Source: CAWJMN01 sp963844055 (lineage in GTDB: Bacteria; Planctomycetota; Planctomycetia; Pirellulales; Pirellulaceae). From it: DNA of 64,000 nt. The DNA lies in contig CAWJMN010000002.1 of NCBI GenBank assembly GCA_963844055.1, positions 682,001 through 746,000 of the forward strand, written 5' to 3'. A program made the position numbers and the translations under genes. This document shows positions 32,639 through 43,600 of this stretch, piece after piece; position 1 is the stretch's first letter, and each line of letters opens with the position of its first letter. Below the pieces are notes generated by a model, which saw nothing but the letters and a program-made list of their open reading frames with translations, did not search any database and was not told where the DNA came from.

Positions 32639-34579
32639 TTAGGGACTGGCGATATACGGAAGCGTGCTTCCTTCGCCACGACGCAGCAGCTTGGTGCTGG
32701 ACTTTTGCGTTTCAGAAATAATGGTTTCAAACGGATCGCCGTTAAAGCAGACCTCGCCAAAGAAGGCAAACACTGAAGCATCCTTGGTGACAAACATGGG
32801 AGCCAATTTTCCGGCCGTGGTGGTGTAGCTGAACCCGCCGAGAATTTCGCTTTCCCCTTGCTGGCGAGTTTCTAGCAGAGTCCCTCCTCGCTCGGTCTTG
32901 TAGCCCAAGACCCAAAGCTTACTGGCTTCGTTCAGCAAATGCGTACCTTCGTTTTCAATATTCAGCTGACGTGCCCAAACGGATTGATGGCTCAGCTTCA
33001 AATCGTGCGTGACAAAGTCTTCGAAAAAGAGTTCGCCCTGTTTGGCATTGGCGGTGAACGTTAAATCGCAATCGGCGACGCTTGTAAAACATAGCGTGCG
33101 ACGGGTGTCGACTTCGATTCCGCCGTGGATATAGGCGACGTGTTCAAAGCTGACCACGGGCGAATCGCCGTCGACGATTCGAAAGTCGGGCCGGACCTGG
33201 CTGGTGTAGTCGATCATGCCGCCCACGCCAACGACTCGTCGAACTTTGCCCCGAACGATCACCGTTTTCTTCAAAGCATAGTTTCCTGGCAAAAACAAGG
33301 TGGTTGCGCCAGAGTCGATGGCCTGTTGTATGGCCGCTGAAGAATCGTTTTGGCCAGTGGGATCTGCGCCGAAGGAATCTACGTTGGCCCATGTAGATGG
33401 TGGATCGGCGGGAATGCTGGGAGGCTCTTTCACTGGCAAACGCAAAGAGCCGGGCTTTCTAGGAAAGGGACTTGTGGCAGGGTGTGAGTGATATTCGGTA
33501 ATGATCGGCCCTTGGCTGCCGGGCTTGTCTTCGCCGGTGATCCGAAAGGCGGCAGCAATATCCGGAGTTTGCACGTCTGCTAAAGCCCGTTTGTATCCTG
33601 TGGTAGCTATGTCGCGGAGGTAAATGTGTCCACCGTTGTAATTGACGATGGCGGGAACGTTTTTGGCATCCCCTGCCCCTTCTAAACGAGCATCGACGAG
33701 GGAGACATTTCCGTAGACGCGCAGCGCGGGGACAGAGTTCTTGCTGAGCAGGCCGCGAATGCTAATCGATTGGCCTTGGTTCGCCCAGGCGACGTCAGAT
33801 TGGCCACGCAAGGTAATGTGCTCAAAGGTTTGGCCATTGACGGCGTGGGACGATGCGATGCCTCGCCTGAAGCCAACCACCTCACAATTTTTAATGAGCA
33901 ATGGGCCGTTCATATCCCGATGGCCTAGATCGAGGCCGACTAGACCGCTACTGGGACCTGCGAGAAAGCGACAGTTGCGAACGGCGCCGGAGTTATTCGA
34001 ATAGAACTGTAGGCCGATGGCACCGGGGTTACCGCTGCCAACGTCGAACGTGATGTCTTGCACGTAGTTGTGAAACCAATCGGCAGAGCCAAAGCCGCCA
34101 CACCACATGATGGAGCCAGGCTTGGTCGGATCGGTGAAGGTTTGATCTTTGAGACGAATGATGGTTTTCGAAACATTCTGTCCCTGGATGTAGTTTTTGC
34201 CCCAGGCGTCTTTGCCACTGGAGTTCTTTTTGGACCAGAGAAGCGTCTTGGAAATGAGGTAAGTTCCGGCCGGAAGGTAGAGGAGCTTGTGCTGGCCCAT
34301 GACATCGTGCAGGGCTTTTTGGAGGGCGTCGGTGTCATCCGTCTTGCCGTCTCCCTTGGCGTTATAGGGAGGCTTGGTGACATCGACGACTGCATGGCAT
34401 GCCGGGAAGGCGATGTTGGTTTGCAGATCGAAGGAGGCCCCGAGCTGGGTTGGCTCTGCCGCACTGGCTGCGTGTGGGTCAGCTCCCAGTAGGCTCGCCA
34501 AACAGATCAGGGGGAGGAGAAACGCCTTGGTCAGGACGATTGGTGAGAGCGACCGTAGGAAGGCGTGAGACTGGCTCAT
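32639..34579 (-). CDS. secreted right-handed beta-helix protein, pectate-lyase-superfamily
   Basis: This 646-residue protein has a long signal sequence (about 1-40). Two Pect-lyase-like N-terminal motifs are present, YNAKGDGKTDDTDALQKAL near residue 78 and SFGADPTGQNDSSAAIQQAI near residue 400, each followed by LYLPAGTYLI or LFLPGNYALK. This indicates two tandem beta-helix halves, as in phage-tail-spike/GH28-like proteins. It probably binds or cleaves a polysaccharide; no catalytic residues can be assigned with confidence. The start at 34579 is the Met before the signal. Divergent from the PQQ-type gene. Confidence 0.75.
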   Translation of the reverse strand: MSQSHAFLRSLSPIVLTKAFLLPLICLASLLGADPHAASAAEPTQLGASFDLQTNIAFPACHAVVDVTKPPYNAKGDGKTDDTDALQKALHDVMGQHKLLYLPAGTYLISKTLLWSKKNSSGKDAWGKNYIQGQNVSKTIIRLKDQTFTDPTKPGSIMWCGGFGSADWFHNYVQDITFDVGSGNPGAIGLQFYSNNSGAVRNCRFLAGPSSGLVGLDLGHRDMNGPLLIKNCEVVGFRRGIASSHAVNGQTFEHITLRGQSDVAWANQGQSISIRGLLSKNSVPALRVYGNVSLVDARLEGAGDAKNVPAIVNYNGGHIYLRDIATTGYKRALADVQTPDIAAAFRITGEDKPGSQGPIITEYHSHPATSPFPRKPGSLRLPVKEPPSIPADPPSTWANVDSFGADPTGQNDSSAAIQQAIDSGATTLFLPGNYALKKTVIVRGKVRRVVGVGGMIDYTSQVRPDFRIVDGDSPVVSFEHVAYIHGGIEVDTRRTLCFTSVADCDLTFTANAKQGELFFEDFVTHDLKLSHQSVWARQLNIENEGTHLLNEASKLWVLGYKTERGGTLLETRQQGESEILGGFSYTTTAGKLAPMFVTKDASVFAFFGEVCFNGDPFETIISETQKSSTKLLRRGEGSTLPYIASP

Positions 34580-34789
34580 GGGTTGCTTGGCCTGGCGTGG
34601 GTAGGGACAGCAGCGCGGAGGCAAATGGAACGCAAGTCCATCCCCGCGACGGGAATACGATGCTTAACGTGGCGTTTGGTATCGGGATTGCACAAAATAT
34701 GGGTTTTCGGCGAAACTTTCTTTTCGGCCTGTGGTTTAGGCTGTCGGCCTATTCTGCCTGTCTCGTTGCCTTTTCTGGAGAAGTTTACC

Positions 34790-36236
34790 ATGCGTCGCTT
34801 ATTGCCATGGTTTTTGTCTGCTGCAGCTCTTGTGGGTTTGGGAACGCTGGGGGATGTGGCGGCCAGTGACTGGGACCGCTTTCGCGGCCCAAATGGGAAC
34901 GGTGTCAGCACCGATACCAAGTCGATGCCGGTGACTTGGTCGCCGACGGAGAATTTGGCTTGGAAGGTTCCGCTTCCTGGCCAGGGCTCTTCTTGTCCGA
35001 TTGTTGTTGGCGACAAGATCTTTGTCACTTGCTGGTCGGGCTATGGAGAAAGCCGTGGGGGCTCGCCGGGAAAGCAAGAGAATCTCAAACGGCACCTAGT
35101 TTGCCTGGATCGCAAGACCGGCAAGACAATTTGGGACTCAACGGTTGATCCTTACTTGCCCGAAGACAATTACAGCGGCATGTTTGCTGAGCATGGTTAC
35201 GCCACACACACGCCGGTCTCGGATGGCGAGCGAGTGTACGTCTTTTTTGGAAAGACGGGGGCCTTGGCCTTTGACATGGATGGCAAGCAATTGTGGAAAA
35301 CGCCACTGGGGACGGGATCGGGGGCGATGGGATGGGGTTCGAGCTCAAGCCCGGTTCTTTACAAGGACTATGTGATCATTACGGCTGCTGCCGAAAGCCA
35401 AGCGATCTATGCACTCGATAAGAAAACCGGCAAAGAAGTTTGGAAGGCGCAGGCCGATGGTCTCGCCTCAACTTGGGGAACGCCGATCCTGGTCAAGGTA
35501 GATGACAATCGAACGGACCTTGTGCTGGGTGTGCCGTATGAGGTTTGGGGATTCAATCCCGACACGGGCAAGCTACGATGGTTTTGCGAAGGACTAAACA
35601 ACCGCTCCGTTTGCGCTAGCGTTGTCACGGATGGGACGTTGATCTATGCCAGCGGCGACGAAGGCAGCGGCTGCATGGCGCTGATGCCGGGGGGACTCAA
35701 AGATATTTCCAAGACGCACGTGGTATGGAACGGACGCGACAGCGCACGGATTTGTACGCCTGTCGTGACAGATGGAAAGATGTATTTTGTCTCCAATCGG
35801 GTTGCGACCTGCATTGAAGCGGCAACCGGCAAACGGCTGTACCAAGGACGACTTGGGGGTGGCACGGGCGGGGCAGCAGCACCGGCCGCAGAGCCAGAAG
35901 CACCGCGTGGGCCGGGCGGCCTCGGCGGAGGGCCAGGCGGATTTGGTGGACCTGGTGGCGGCCCCGGTGGCGGAGGTCCTGGTGGACGGGGAGGCGGCCG
36001 TGGCGGACAGGATTATTCCTCGGGTGTGGCAGCCGATGGCAAGCTGTATTACGTCGCTCGCAATGGAACGATGTATGTGATCAAGCTGGGAGACAAGTTT
36101 GAGCTGCTCAGCGACCAACCGCGTGACGGAGGATGCCGAAGACTTTAGTTCGACGCCGGCCGTCAGCGATGGCGATCTATTCATTCGGTCGAGCAAGCAC
36201 TTGTACTGCATCACCGAAAAGCCCAAGTCCAAATAG
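34790..36236 (+). pseudogene. PQQ-type beta-propeller secreted protein, frameshifted near the 3' end
   Basis: The main frame (34790-36148) has a signal peptide (about 1-25), DWDRFRGPNGNGVS, and repeated propeller blades (HLVCLDRKTGKTIWDS, AIYALDKKTGKEVWKAQ, CIEAATGKRLYQG), as in the PQQ-like proteins common in planctomycetes. A Gly/Pro-rich insert (about 365-410) interrupts the propeller. The frame ends prematurely with DGGCRRL, but skipping one base at about 36110 continues as ATNRVTEDAEDFSSTPAVSD and ends ITEKPKSK at 36236, the usual family C-terminus. It has a GGAG ribosome-binding site at the start. One extra base is the simplest explanation. Confidence 0.75.
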
Positions 36237-36491
36237 GTAGGACTTTCTCAGGGACAAAGCGGCCCGACATCCTGGTCGTGGCCGCCGTTTGCCGCATGCC
36301 CTTGCTTAGCAAGGTTGCTAACGAGAATAGGATTTCTTAATCTGAGCATTCTCGCAAGATCTTCTGCGGCCAAGGCGATTTGTGAGTTCGCATCGCCTTG
36401 TGGGCCAGGGAATGGTCTATGCTGAGGTCTTCGTAAAAGGGCCGGGACTTTCCTGGGCCTTACGCATCCGTCGGCAATTGTCTGAAATTCT

Positions 36492-37885
36492 ATGAGTTCT
36501 CGTCGCCATAAGTCGCCAGGAACTGGCAGTCGCCTGCGCGATCTACATGATGCCTTGCATCGCGCCGCGCGGCGACGACGCGAGCGTGCCCATGCGCCAC
36601 CCCACGCGGTGACGCACCAGCGACGAGGCATTGCTTTGAGGTTCTCGCAGTTGCGCCAGGCCGGTGCGGGCGCTTTGGCATCATTTCTGGCGGTGTTGGG
36701 GCCAGGGATGCTGGCGGGGCTTTCGGATGATGATCCGGCCGGGATCACGACGTATTCGCTACTCGGAACGGACCACGGCTATCGATTGCTGTGGATCATT
36801 CCTGCGTCGACGATTCTGCTGGTCTATTTCCATTTGCTGGCAGTACGCATTGGCGCAGCCAGTGGCAAGGGCTTTGTGGCGATCATTCGCGAGCGATGGG
36901 GCGTTCGCACAGGTTATATTGCAATTGTTGGCCTGCTGTTTGCGAACTTCGGAACGATCTGTGCCGAATACGCAGGGATCTCGGCAGCGGCATCGCTCGT
37001 GGGAATTCCTTCGTGGATTAGTACGCCGCTGAGCTGGGCTGTTGATTTCGACTGTGGTAGTACTGGGCTCGTTTCATCGCGTCGAGACCATATTACTGGT
37101 CATCTCGTCAACGCTTGCGCTATACATTGTGGATGGTGTGCTGGCCCAGCCTGACTGGTCGGAGGTGGTGCACAATTCCTTGATCCCTCACATGCCGCTG
37201 AATGAGGCGGGCTGGATTGCCATCACGGCAACGCTTGGAACCACCTTGGCACCGTGGGGACTCGCTTTCATTCAGTCGTATGCCGTTGACAAGAAGATCA
37301 AGGTAACAGACCTGCGCTGGGAAAGCGTGGACGTTGTGATCGGCTCGGTACTGACGGGAGTGATTGGCCTTGCGATTGCGGTTGCCTGTGCTGCAACGCT
37401 GCATAAAGCGGGGATTCCGATTGAGGATGCGAAGGATGCCGCAATTGCACTTCGTCCCTTGGCGGGATCATTTGCAACAGTGCTGTTTGGAGCGGGACTA
37501 CTGGGGGCATCCCTGTTGGCGGCGGCGATTGTTCCGCTGGCGACGGCCTATTCGATCGCCGAAGCGATTGATGCTCCGGCGTCGCTGGACCTGGACTCTA
37601 GCCACTTTCAATATTTCTATGCCGCATTTATCGGCTTGACGGTGGCTGCCGTTAGTGTGGTGTCTCTGCCAGGACTGCCGCTGATTCCGCTCATCTACTC
37701 GAGCCAGGTGGTGAATGCGGTGCTGCTGCCGCTGCATGTGATCGCGCGTGCAGTTTTTGGCAAGCGATGCCAAGGTTGTGGGCAAGGCAGGAATCGGCAA
37801 GGTTTCGGCCGTATTTGGATGGAGCGGCATCGTGCTGATCACCGCTTGCGTCGGTGCGTTAATTGTCAGTTGGTTTACAGGCTAG
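36492..37885 (+). pseudogene. Nramp-family metal transporter with two frameshifts
   Basis: Three frame segments align as one transporter of about 460 residues. Segment 1 (36492 on) holds a basic leader and GPGMLAGLSDDDPAGITTYSLLG, the first helix of divalent-cation Nramp-type carriers. Segment 2 begins at VISTVVVLGSF (about 37042) and holds helix 6 TTLAPWGLAFIQSYAV. Segment 3 begins near 37762 and ends VGALIVSWFTG at 37885. Each break is explained by one extra base (at 37042-37043 and about 37762). DDPAGI replaces the DPGN of classical Nramp, so metal selectivity may differ. If the sequence is right, the gene is dead. Confidence 0.75.
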
Positions 37886-38337
37886 AAAACGCCTGTTTTT
37901 CTGGGCATCTCAGCCCGCTCAAAGACTGCGGATGCTAGAGGCGATGGAAGCCCTTCCAGGATTTCTGGAATTCTTGGAAAGCTTCATCTTGCCTTAAGGT
38001 TCTCTTTCCTATGCTGATGCTTGTATTGGGCAGATTCCTGCCCGAACGCGCCCTGTCGTGGCGAATAGGCCGGTTTGGCCTCCCTATCAGCGCAGCTTCG
38101 TTATTGAACGTGGAAGGGGTTCCTTGGCAAACGTTCTTTGGCGTCGATAGTCCTGAACTGCCACGTATCTGAGTCGTTCGGCCAGCCGTTTTGCCTACTG
38201 CGAACTCTGCCTTCCGGAACAGGGCAGAATCGTCGTTCATCCACTCCCCGATTGAAAAGAGGCAACAATGTCCCTGCGCATTTTGGAACTGGCTGGCTGG
38301 ACCTTCACGCAAATCCAACGCAACACGTCGCCATGAC
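37886..38337 (+). other. intergenic region
   Basis: About 450 bases between the Nramp-like gene and the haem peroxidase. The frames seen here overlap the peroxidase start region and have no ribosome-binding site. I see no repeat and no clear terminator. Confidence 0.4.
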
Positions 38338-40341
38338 ATGCTGGCCCGGCGACGTGCTTTTTTTGAACCACTTGAAACACGCACCCTGTGTGCCGCCGAC
38401 CTGCGAGCGTTTGATGGTACCGGGAACAACTTGGCTCATCCTGAATGGGGAAGCACAGCAGAACAGTTTCTGCGCAAAGCGGCTGCCGAATATGGTGACG
38501 GGGTGTCAACTCCTGCTGGGGCAGATCGGCCTAGTGCGCGAGCGGTTAGCGAAGCGATTGCTGCGCAAGGGGATGCAAACATTGTCAACGACCGTAATCT
38601 GTCGGCCTTTGTCTATGCCTGGGGACAGTTCCTTGATCATGACATCGACCTGACGAACTCGGGAACGACCGAGGCCTTCAACATTGCTGTACCGAAGGGG
38701 GACCCCGAGTTTGACCCGACTGGAACAGGTACCAAGACGATTGGACTAATGCGATCGGTGTACGATCCGACGACAGGTACCTCAACTTCCAATGTCCGGC
38801 AGCAGATGAATGCAATCACGGCGTTTGTGGATGGCTCTCAGGTTTATGGATCGGACAGCACGCGGGCACTGGCACTTCGCACGTTGCAAGGTGGGCACCT
38901 GAAAACGAGTAGCGGCAATTTGCTGCCGTTTAATACGATGGGACTGGACAACGCAACCGCTGGGGGACCGGCGTCGGCTTACTTTGTGGCCGGTGATGTG
39001 AGAGCGAATGAGAACATCGAACTAACGGCGATGCAAACGCTGTTTGTTCGTGAACACAATCGTTTGGCCGACAAGTTTGCAGCGGCTAATCCCTCGCTTA
39101 CGGACGAACAGTTGTACCAACAAGCTCGCAAGGTCGTGGTCGCTGAACTACAGGCGATTACTTATAATGAGTTCCTTCCTGCGATATTGGGCTCGGCCGG
39201 TTTGAAGCCGTACCAGGGTTACAATCCGCAGGTGAATCCAACGATTGCCAATGAGTTTGCAACGGCAGCGTTCCGGTTCGGCCATAGTATGCTTGGCGAT
39301 GACATTGAATTTCTCGACAACCAAGGGAACAGCGTTCACGATGCTGTAGGACTGCGCGACTCGTTCTTCAATCCGCAATTGGTTCAAACTACGGGGGTTG
39401 ATTCCATCTTTAAGTATTTGGGATCGGACCGAGCACAAGAGATTGATACGCGGGTGATTGATGATGTTCGCAACTTTTTGTTTGGGCCTCCTGGTGCAGG
39501 GGGCCTTGATCTTGCAGCGCTGAACATTCAGCGTGGACGCGATCATGGGCTGGCTGATTACAATGCCGTTCGAGTTGCTTATGGACTACCTGCCGTGACG
39601 AGCTTTGCCCAGATCACTCCGGATACAGCAGTGCAAACTGCTTTGCAGAAGACCTACGGCAATGTCAATAACATTGACCTTTGGGTGGGAGGCTTAGCGG
39701 AGGCACATCTGCCAAACTCCAGCGTGGGTCCACTGTTCCAAAGAATTATTGCCGATCAATTCCAGCGGCTTCGGGATGGAGACCGCTTCTGGTACGAACG
39801 TCAGTTCCAGGGGAAGGAACTGGATCAGCTGCGAAACACCACTTTGGCCGACATCATTCGTCGCAACACGACAACCACCAACCTTCAAGACAATGTCTTT
39901 TTCTTCCGGGCTGAGGTCGCGGGCCGGGTTGTGAATGATGCCAATGGTGATGGGAAGCTTGATCCACGGGAAGCTGGGTTGGCCGGTATTCTGGTGCAAC
40001 TTCTGGACACGAAAGGAGTTGTCGTGCAGTCGACCCACACACGGCCTGATGGAAGCTACCAGTTTACGGGGCTGGACCTAGGATCGTATCGTGTGAAGGT
40101 AGAACTTCCTTCGGGAGGGCGGCAAACGACCAAGGACCCAGCGACAATTTCCATCACTCGTGGGACCAGCATTGGCAAGATTGATTTTGGATTGCAGCTA
40201 ACTCGACGTCCGCAGGTTCCTACTGGCCCGGTCGCACCTCCGCCAAAACTTGCCTCGGCCGGTGCTACATCGGCAACGTCGGTTGATACGGGACTTCTCG
40301 CCACTTCGACCGACGTTAACTCAAGCACTCGTCGGCGCTGA
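38338..40341 (+). CDS. animal-type haem peroxidase, secreted
   Basis: This 667-residue protein has an N-terminus, FFEPLETRTLCAAD, that is the LEPRxLL-type leader of planctomycete surface proteins. The peroxidase domain (about 25-540) has distal His101 in WGQFLDHDIDLT, catalytic Arg238 in TLFVREHNR, and proximal His316 in FRFGHSML, all as in the mammalian peroxidase family. C-terminal to it is a calcium-loop-like DANGDGKLDPREAG (about 565) and a carboxypeptidase-regulatory/SdrD B-like beta-sandwich (GSYQFTGLDLGSYRVKVELP). It probably oxidises halides or organic substrates at the cell surface. The start at 38338 places the leader first. Confidence 0.88.
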   Translation: MLARRRAFFEPLETRTLCAADLRAFDGTGNNLAHPEWGSTAEQFLRKAAAEYGDGVSTPAGADRPSARAVSEAIAAQGDANIVNDRNLSAFVYAWGQFLDHDIDLTNSGTTEAFNIAVPKGDPEFDPTGTGTKTIGLMRSVYDPTTGTSTSNVRQQMNAITAFVDGSQVYGSDSTRALALRTLQGGHLKTSSGNLLPFNTMGLDNATAGGPASAYFVAGDVRANENIELTAMQTLFVREHNRLADKFAAANPSLTDEQLYQQARKVVVAELQAITYNEFLPAILGSAGLKPYQGYNPQVNPTIANEFATAAFRFGHSMLGDDIEFLDNQGNSVHDAVGLRDSFFNPQLVQTTGVDSIFKYLGSDRAQEIDTRVIDDVRNFLFGPPGAGGLDLAALNIQRGRDHGLADYNAVRVAYGLPAVTSFAQITPDTAVQTALQKTYGNVNNIDLWVGGLAEAHLPNSSVGPLFQRIIADQFQRLRDGDRFWYERQFQGKELDQLRNTTLADIIRRNTTTTNLQDNVFFFRAEVAGRVVNDANGDGKLDPREAGLAGILVQLLDTKGVVVQSTHTRPDGSYQFTGLDLGSYRVKVELPSGGRQTTKDPATISITRGTSIGKIDFGLQLTRRPQVPTGPVAPPPKLASAGATSATSVDTGLLATSTDVNSSTRRR

Positions 40342-40657
40342 TGGATGTGGACGTTTTAGAGAGGAAGAGTTCGGCCGTTCGCAGGTGAGGCAAATTAAAG
40401 CGACCCGCGAACGGCGGTAGGCCGATGTGTAGATTTCTTGCGCCTTGCTGCGCACCCCTCGCACAGTTCGCACACTTCTGGTGCATATTTAACGGCCCAG
40501 GGACGGCAATTGATCGTTTTTGGGCCGTTTCTAGTTCTTGTACTTCGCTAGGGGACGTGAATACAATAGAGTCCTCGGCGTAACTTGGCTCGCCAGAGCC
40601 TGGATTACTGCAAGTTGCCGTGCCGCCGAGCAAAAGCCCTCCACCCAACGGCCCCCT
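40342..40657 (+). other. intergenic region with a long hairpin
   Basis: 316 bases. A 9-bp inverted repeat GCCGTTCGC/GCGAACGGC with a 24-base loop lies at 40374-40415 and may terminate the peroxidase transcript, although no T-run follows. The rest is presumably the promoter of the next gene. Confidence 0.35.
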
Positions 40658-43600
40658 ATGATCTACTCCATTCGATCACTCTCGCTGTACGTCGCCGGCC
40701 TACTTGGCCTGTGGGTTTTGCTTCCTTACGAAGGCGTTGCCCACGCAGACCCAATTGATTTTCAACGGGACGTTCAACCGATTCTTTCTGAGCACTGTAC
40801 CGCTTGCCATGGTGGCGACGCCGCTAATCGGCATGCGGGATTGCAACTAGATCTGCGTGATACGGCCCTCAAGGGGGGCGAATCGGGAATGCCGGCCATT
40901 GTGCCGAACAAGCCTGACGCCAGCGAATTGATTCGGCGGATCACTTCGACTGACGCCGAGCAAGTCATGCCTCCTCCCAAGGAGAACAAGCCGCTGACTG
41001 CCCGCCAGATTGAAGTTTTGAAACAATGGATCGCAGAAGGGGCACCTTACTCGGCCCACTGGGCGTTTGTGCCACCGCAAAAAGCACCAATTCCTGCGGG
41101 GGGCCCTGCTCATCCCGTAGATGCGTTTGTTGCTGCGCGATTGAAGCAGTCGCAAATGAAGCCATCGCCTCCGGCAGCCCCTTCGACACTTGCCCGACGA
41201 GTCTATTTGGATGTCATAGGCCTTCCTCCTTCGCCCCAAGAAGTGGAAGCGTTTGAGAAGAATGGCTTGGCGGCAACGCTCGATTCGCTGTTGCAAAGTG
41301 AGCGGTACGGCGAGAAGTGGGCGCGTCACTGGTTAGATGTTGCTCGCTATTCGGACACCAATGGATATGAGAAGGATATTTCGCGTGACCAATGGATCTG
41401 GCGAGACTGGGTGATCCAGGCTTTGAACCGCGATCTGCCGTACGATCAGTTTTTGATCGAACAGATTGCCGGCGACCTGCTTCCCGGAGCGACGCAAGAT
41501 CAAGTAGTGGCTACAGGCTTTTTGCGCAACAGCATGCTCAACGAAGAAGGAGCGATCATTGCCGAAGAGTTTCGGATGGTCGAAATGTTCGACCGCATGG
41601 ACTGTTTGGGGAAAGCGGTGCTAGGTCTTTCAACCCAGTGCGCCCAGTGTCACTCGCACAAGTTTGACCCGATCACACAAGATGACTACTACGGGATGTT
41701 TGCGTATTTGAATAATACGTACGAGGCGCAGTCTTGGGTCTACAATGCCGAGCAACAGCAAAAGCTGCAAAGCACACGCAAGGCGATTGCTGACCTAGAA
41801 GAGAAGGTGCGAGCCCAGCGCCCCCAATGGCAACAAGAATTGGCAGCCTGGGAAGGGGAAGTGGTCAAGCAACAAGTGGCCTGGACGCCGATTGTCGCGA
41901 CCGAAATGGGAAGCATTAGTGGTCTCAACCATCCTACGCAGCTGCAAGACAAATCCTTCTTGATGCGTGGCCATCCTAGCGGTGATGTGTTTATGGTTTC
42001 GACGCCTGAGTTGGCCGGCGTGACCGGCCTTCGGCTGGAAGCTTTAACGCATGGCGACCTGCCGTTTGGTGGACCGGGACGTGGCGGTGCTGGTATTTGG
42101 GGCATCACCGAAATTGAAGTCCAGGTTCAAAAGCCAGACAGCAAGGACTGGGAGAAACTGAAGCTCGTCAATGCGACTGCAGACTTTTCTGAGCCGGAGC
42201 AAAAAGAAGATAAGAAGATGCGTGGGCCGGTGAAGTTCTTGATTGACGGCACCGATGAGACCTCTTGGGAGGCAGACCGAGGCATTGGTCGCCGCAACCA
42301 ACCTTCGGCCGCAATCGTGCAGTTTGAAAAGCCACTGGAATTTCCAGCGGGTACTCAGCTGAAATTTGTTTTGCGAACAAACGACATGCTCTGCTGCTGC
42401 CGAGTGTCGCTGACCAAGGCACCAAACCCCGCAGCAAGCCCTGTAGATCATGCGGCCATCCTGGCGATGCAAATTCCTGCCGCGCAGCGATCGGCCGAGC
42501 AAAATGGCGCGATCTTCTCTGCTTGGAGAATGACGGTTGCCGACCTGAAGCCAATCAACGATGAGATTGATGCTCAGTGGAAGCAGTTCCCCACGGCAAT
42601 GACGTCGGTCTTGCACCTGGCAGAGCGATCTGGCGAGTTTGCTCGCCCCACGCACTTGCTTGATCGGGGTGGATGGGATCGGCCACGCCAAGTTGTTGAG
42701 CCCCATGCGATCTCGGCACTGCATCCTCTTCCCAAGACGAATGAGCCACCTCGCCTCGTCTTTGCCCGATGGTTGGCCGACAAGCAATCGCCTTTGACCG
42801 CTCGCGTGGCGGTGAACCGTGTCTGGCAAGCGATGTTTGGTGAAGGCCTTGTGGAAACGGCTGAAGACTTTGGCACCCGCGCAGCTACGCCTGAGTATCG
42901 GGATCTACTGGACTGGCTGGCCGTTGACTTTATGGAACATGGCTGGAGCCAGAAGCACTTGATTAAGACCATTGCAACAAGTGCTACCTATCAGCAATCG
43001 TCGAGTGCGACCGCAGCTCAACGAGAGATGGACCCACGCAATCAATTGCTGGCTCGTGGCCCACGGTTCCGCGTGGAAGCCGAAGTGGTGCGTGATATTG
43101 CCTTGGGAGCCTCGGGACTAATTACCCACAAGTTTGGCGGTCCGGCGATCATTCCCCCAGTGCCACAGAATGTGCTGGATTACAACTATGTCTACCCTTC
43201 GTACTGGACCCCGACGCAAGGGCCTGATCGCTATCGACGAACACTTTATACGTTCCGCAAGCGATCGATGCCGGACCCTGTGCTTTCGAGCTTTGATGCG
43301 CCCAACGGTGACTCCTCCTGTGCTCGTCGCGTGCGATCGAACACACCGCTGGCAGCACTGACGGGGCTCAATGAAACGATCTTTACCGAAGCTGCACGGG
43401 CGATGGCTTTGCGGCTATTGCGAGAAGGCGGGGCAACTGACGAACAACGGGCTGAGTATGCGTACCGCCTATGTACCTCGCGGATGCCGACCCCTGCCGA
43501 GCGAGAGGAAGTGCTGGCGTTACTTCGGTCGCGTCGCCAACGTCTGGCGGATGGCTGGCTGGATATTCGCGAAGTTTCGACTGGCGATCCAGCCAAACTG

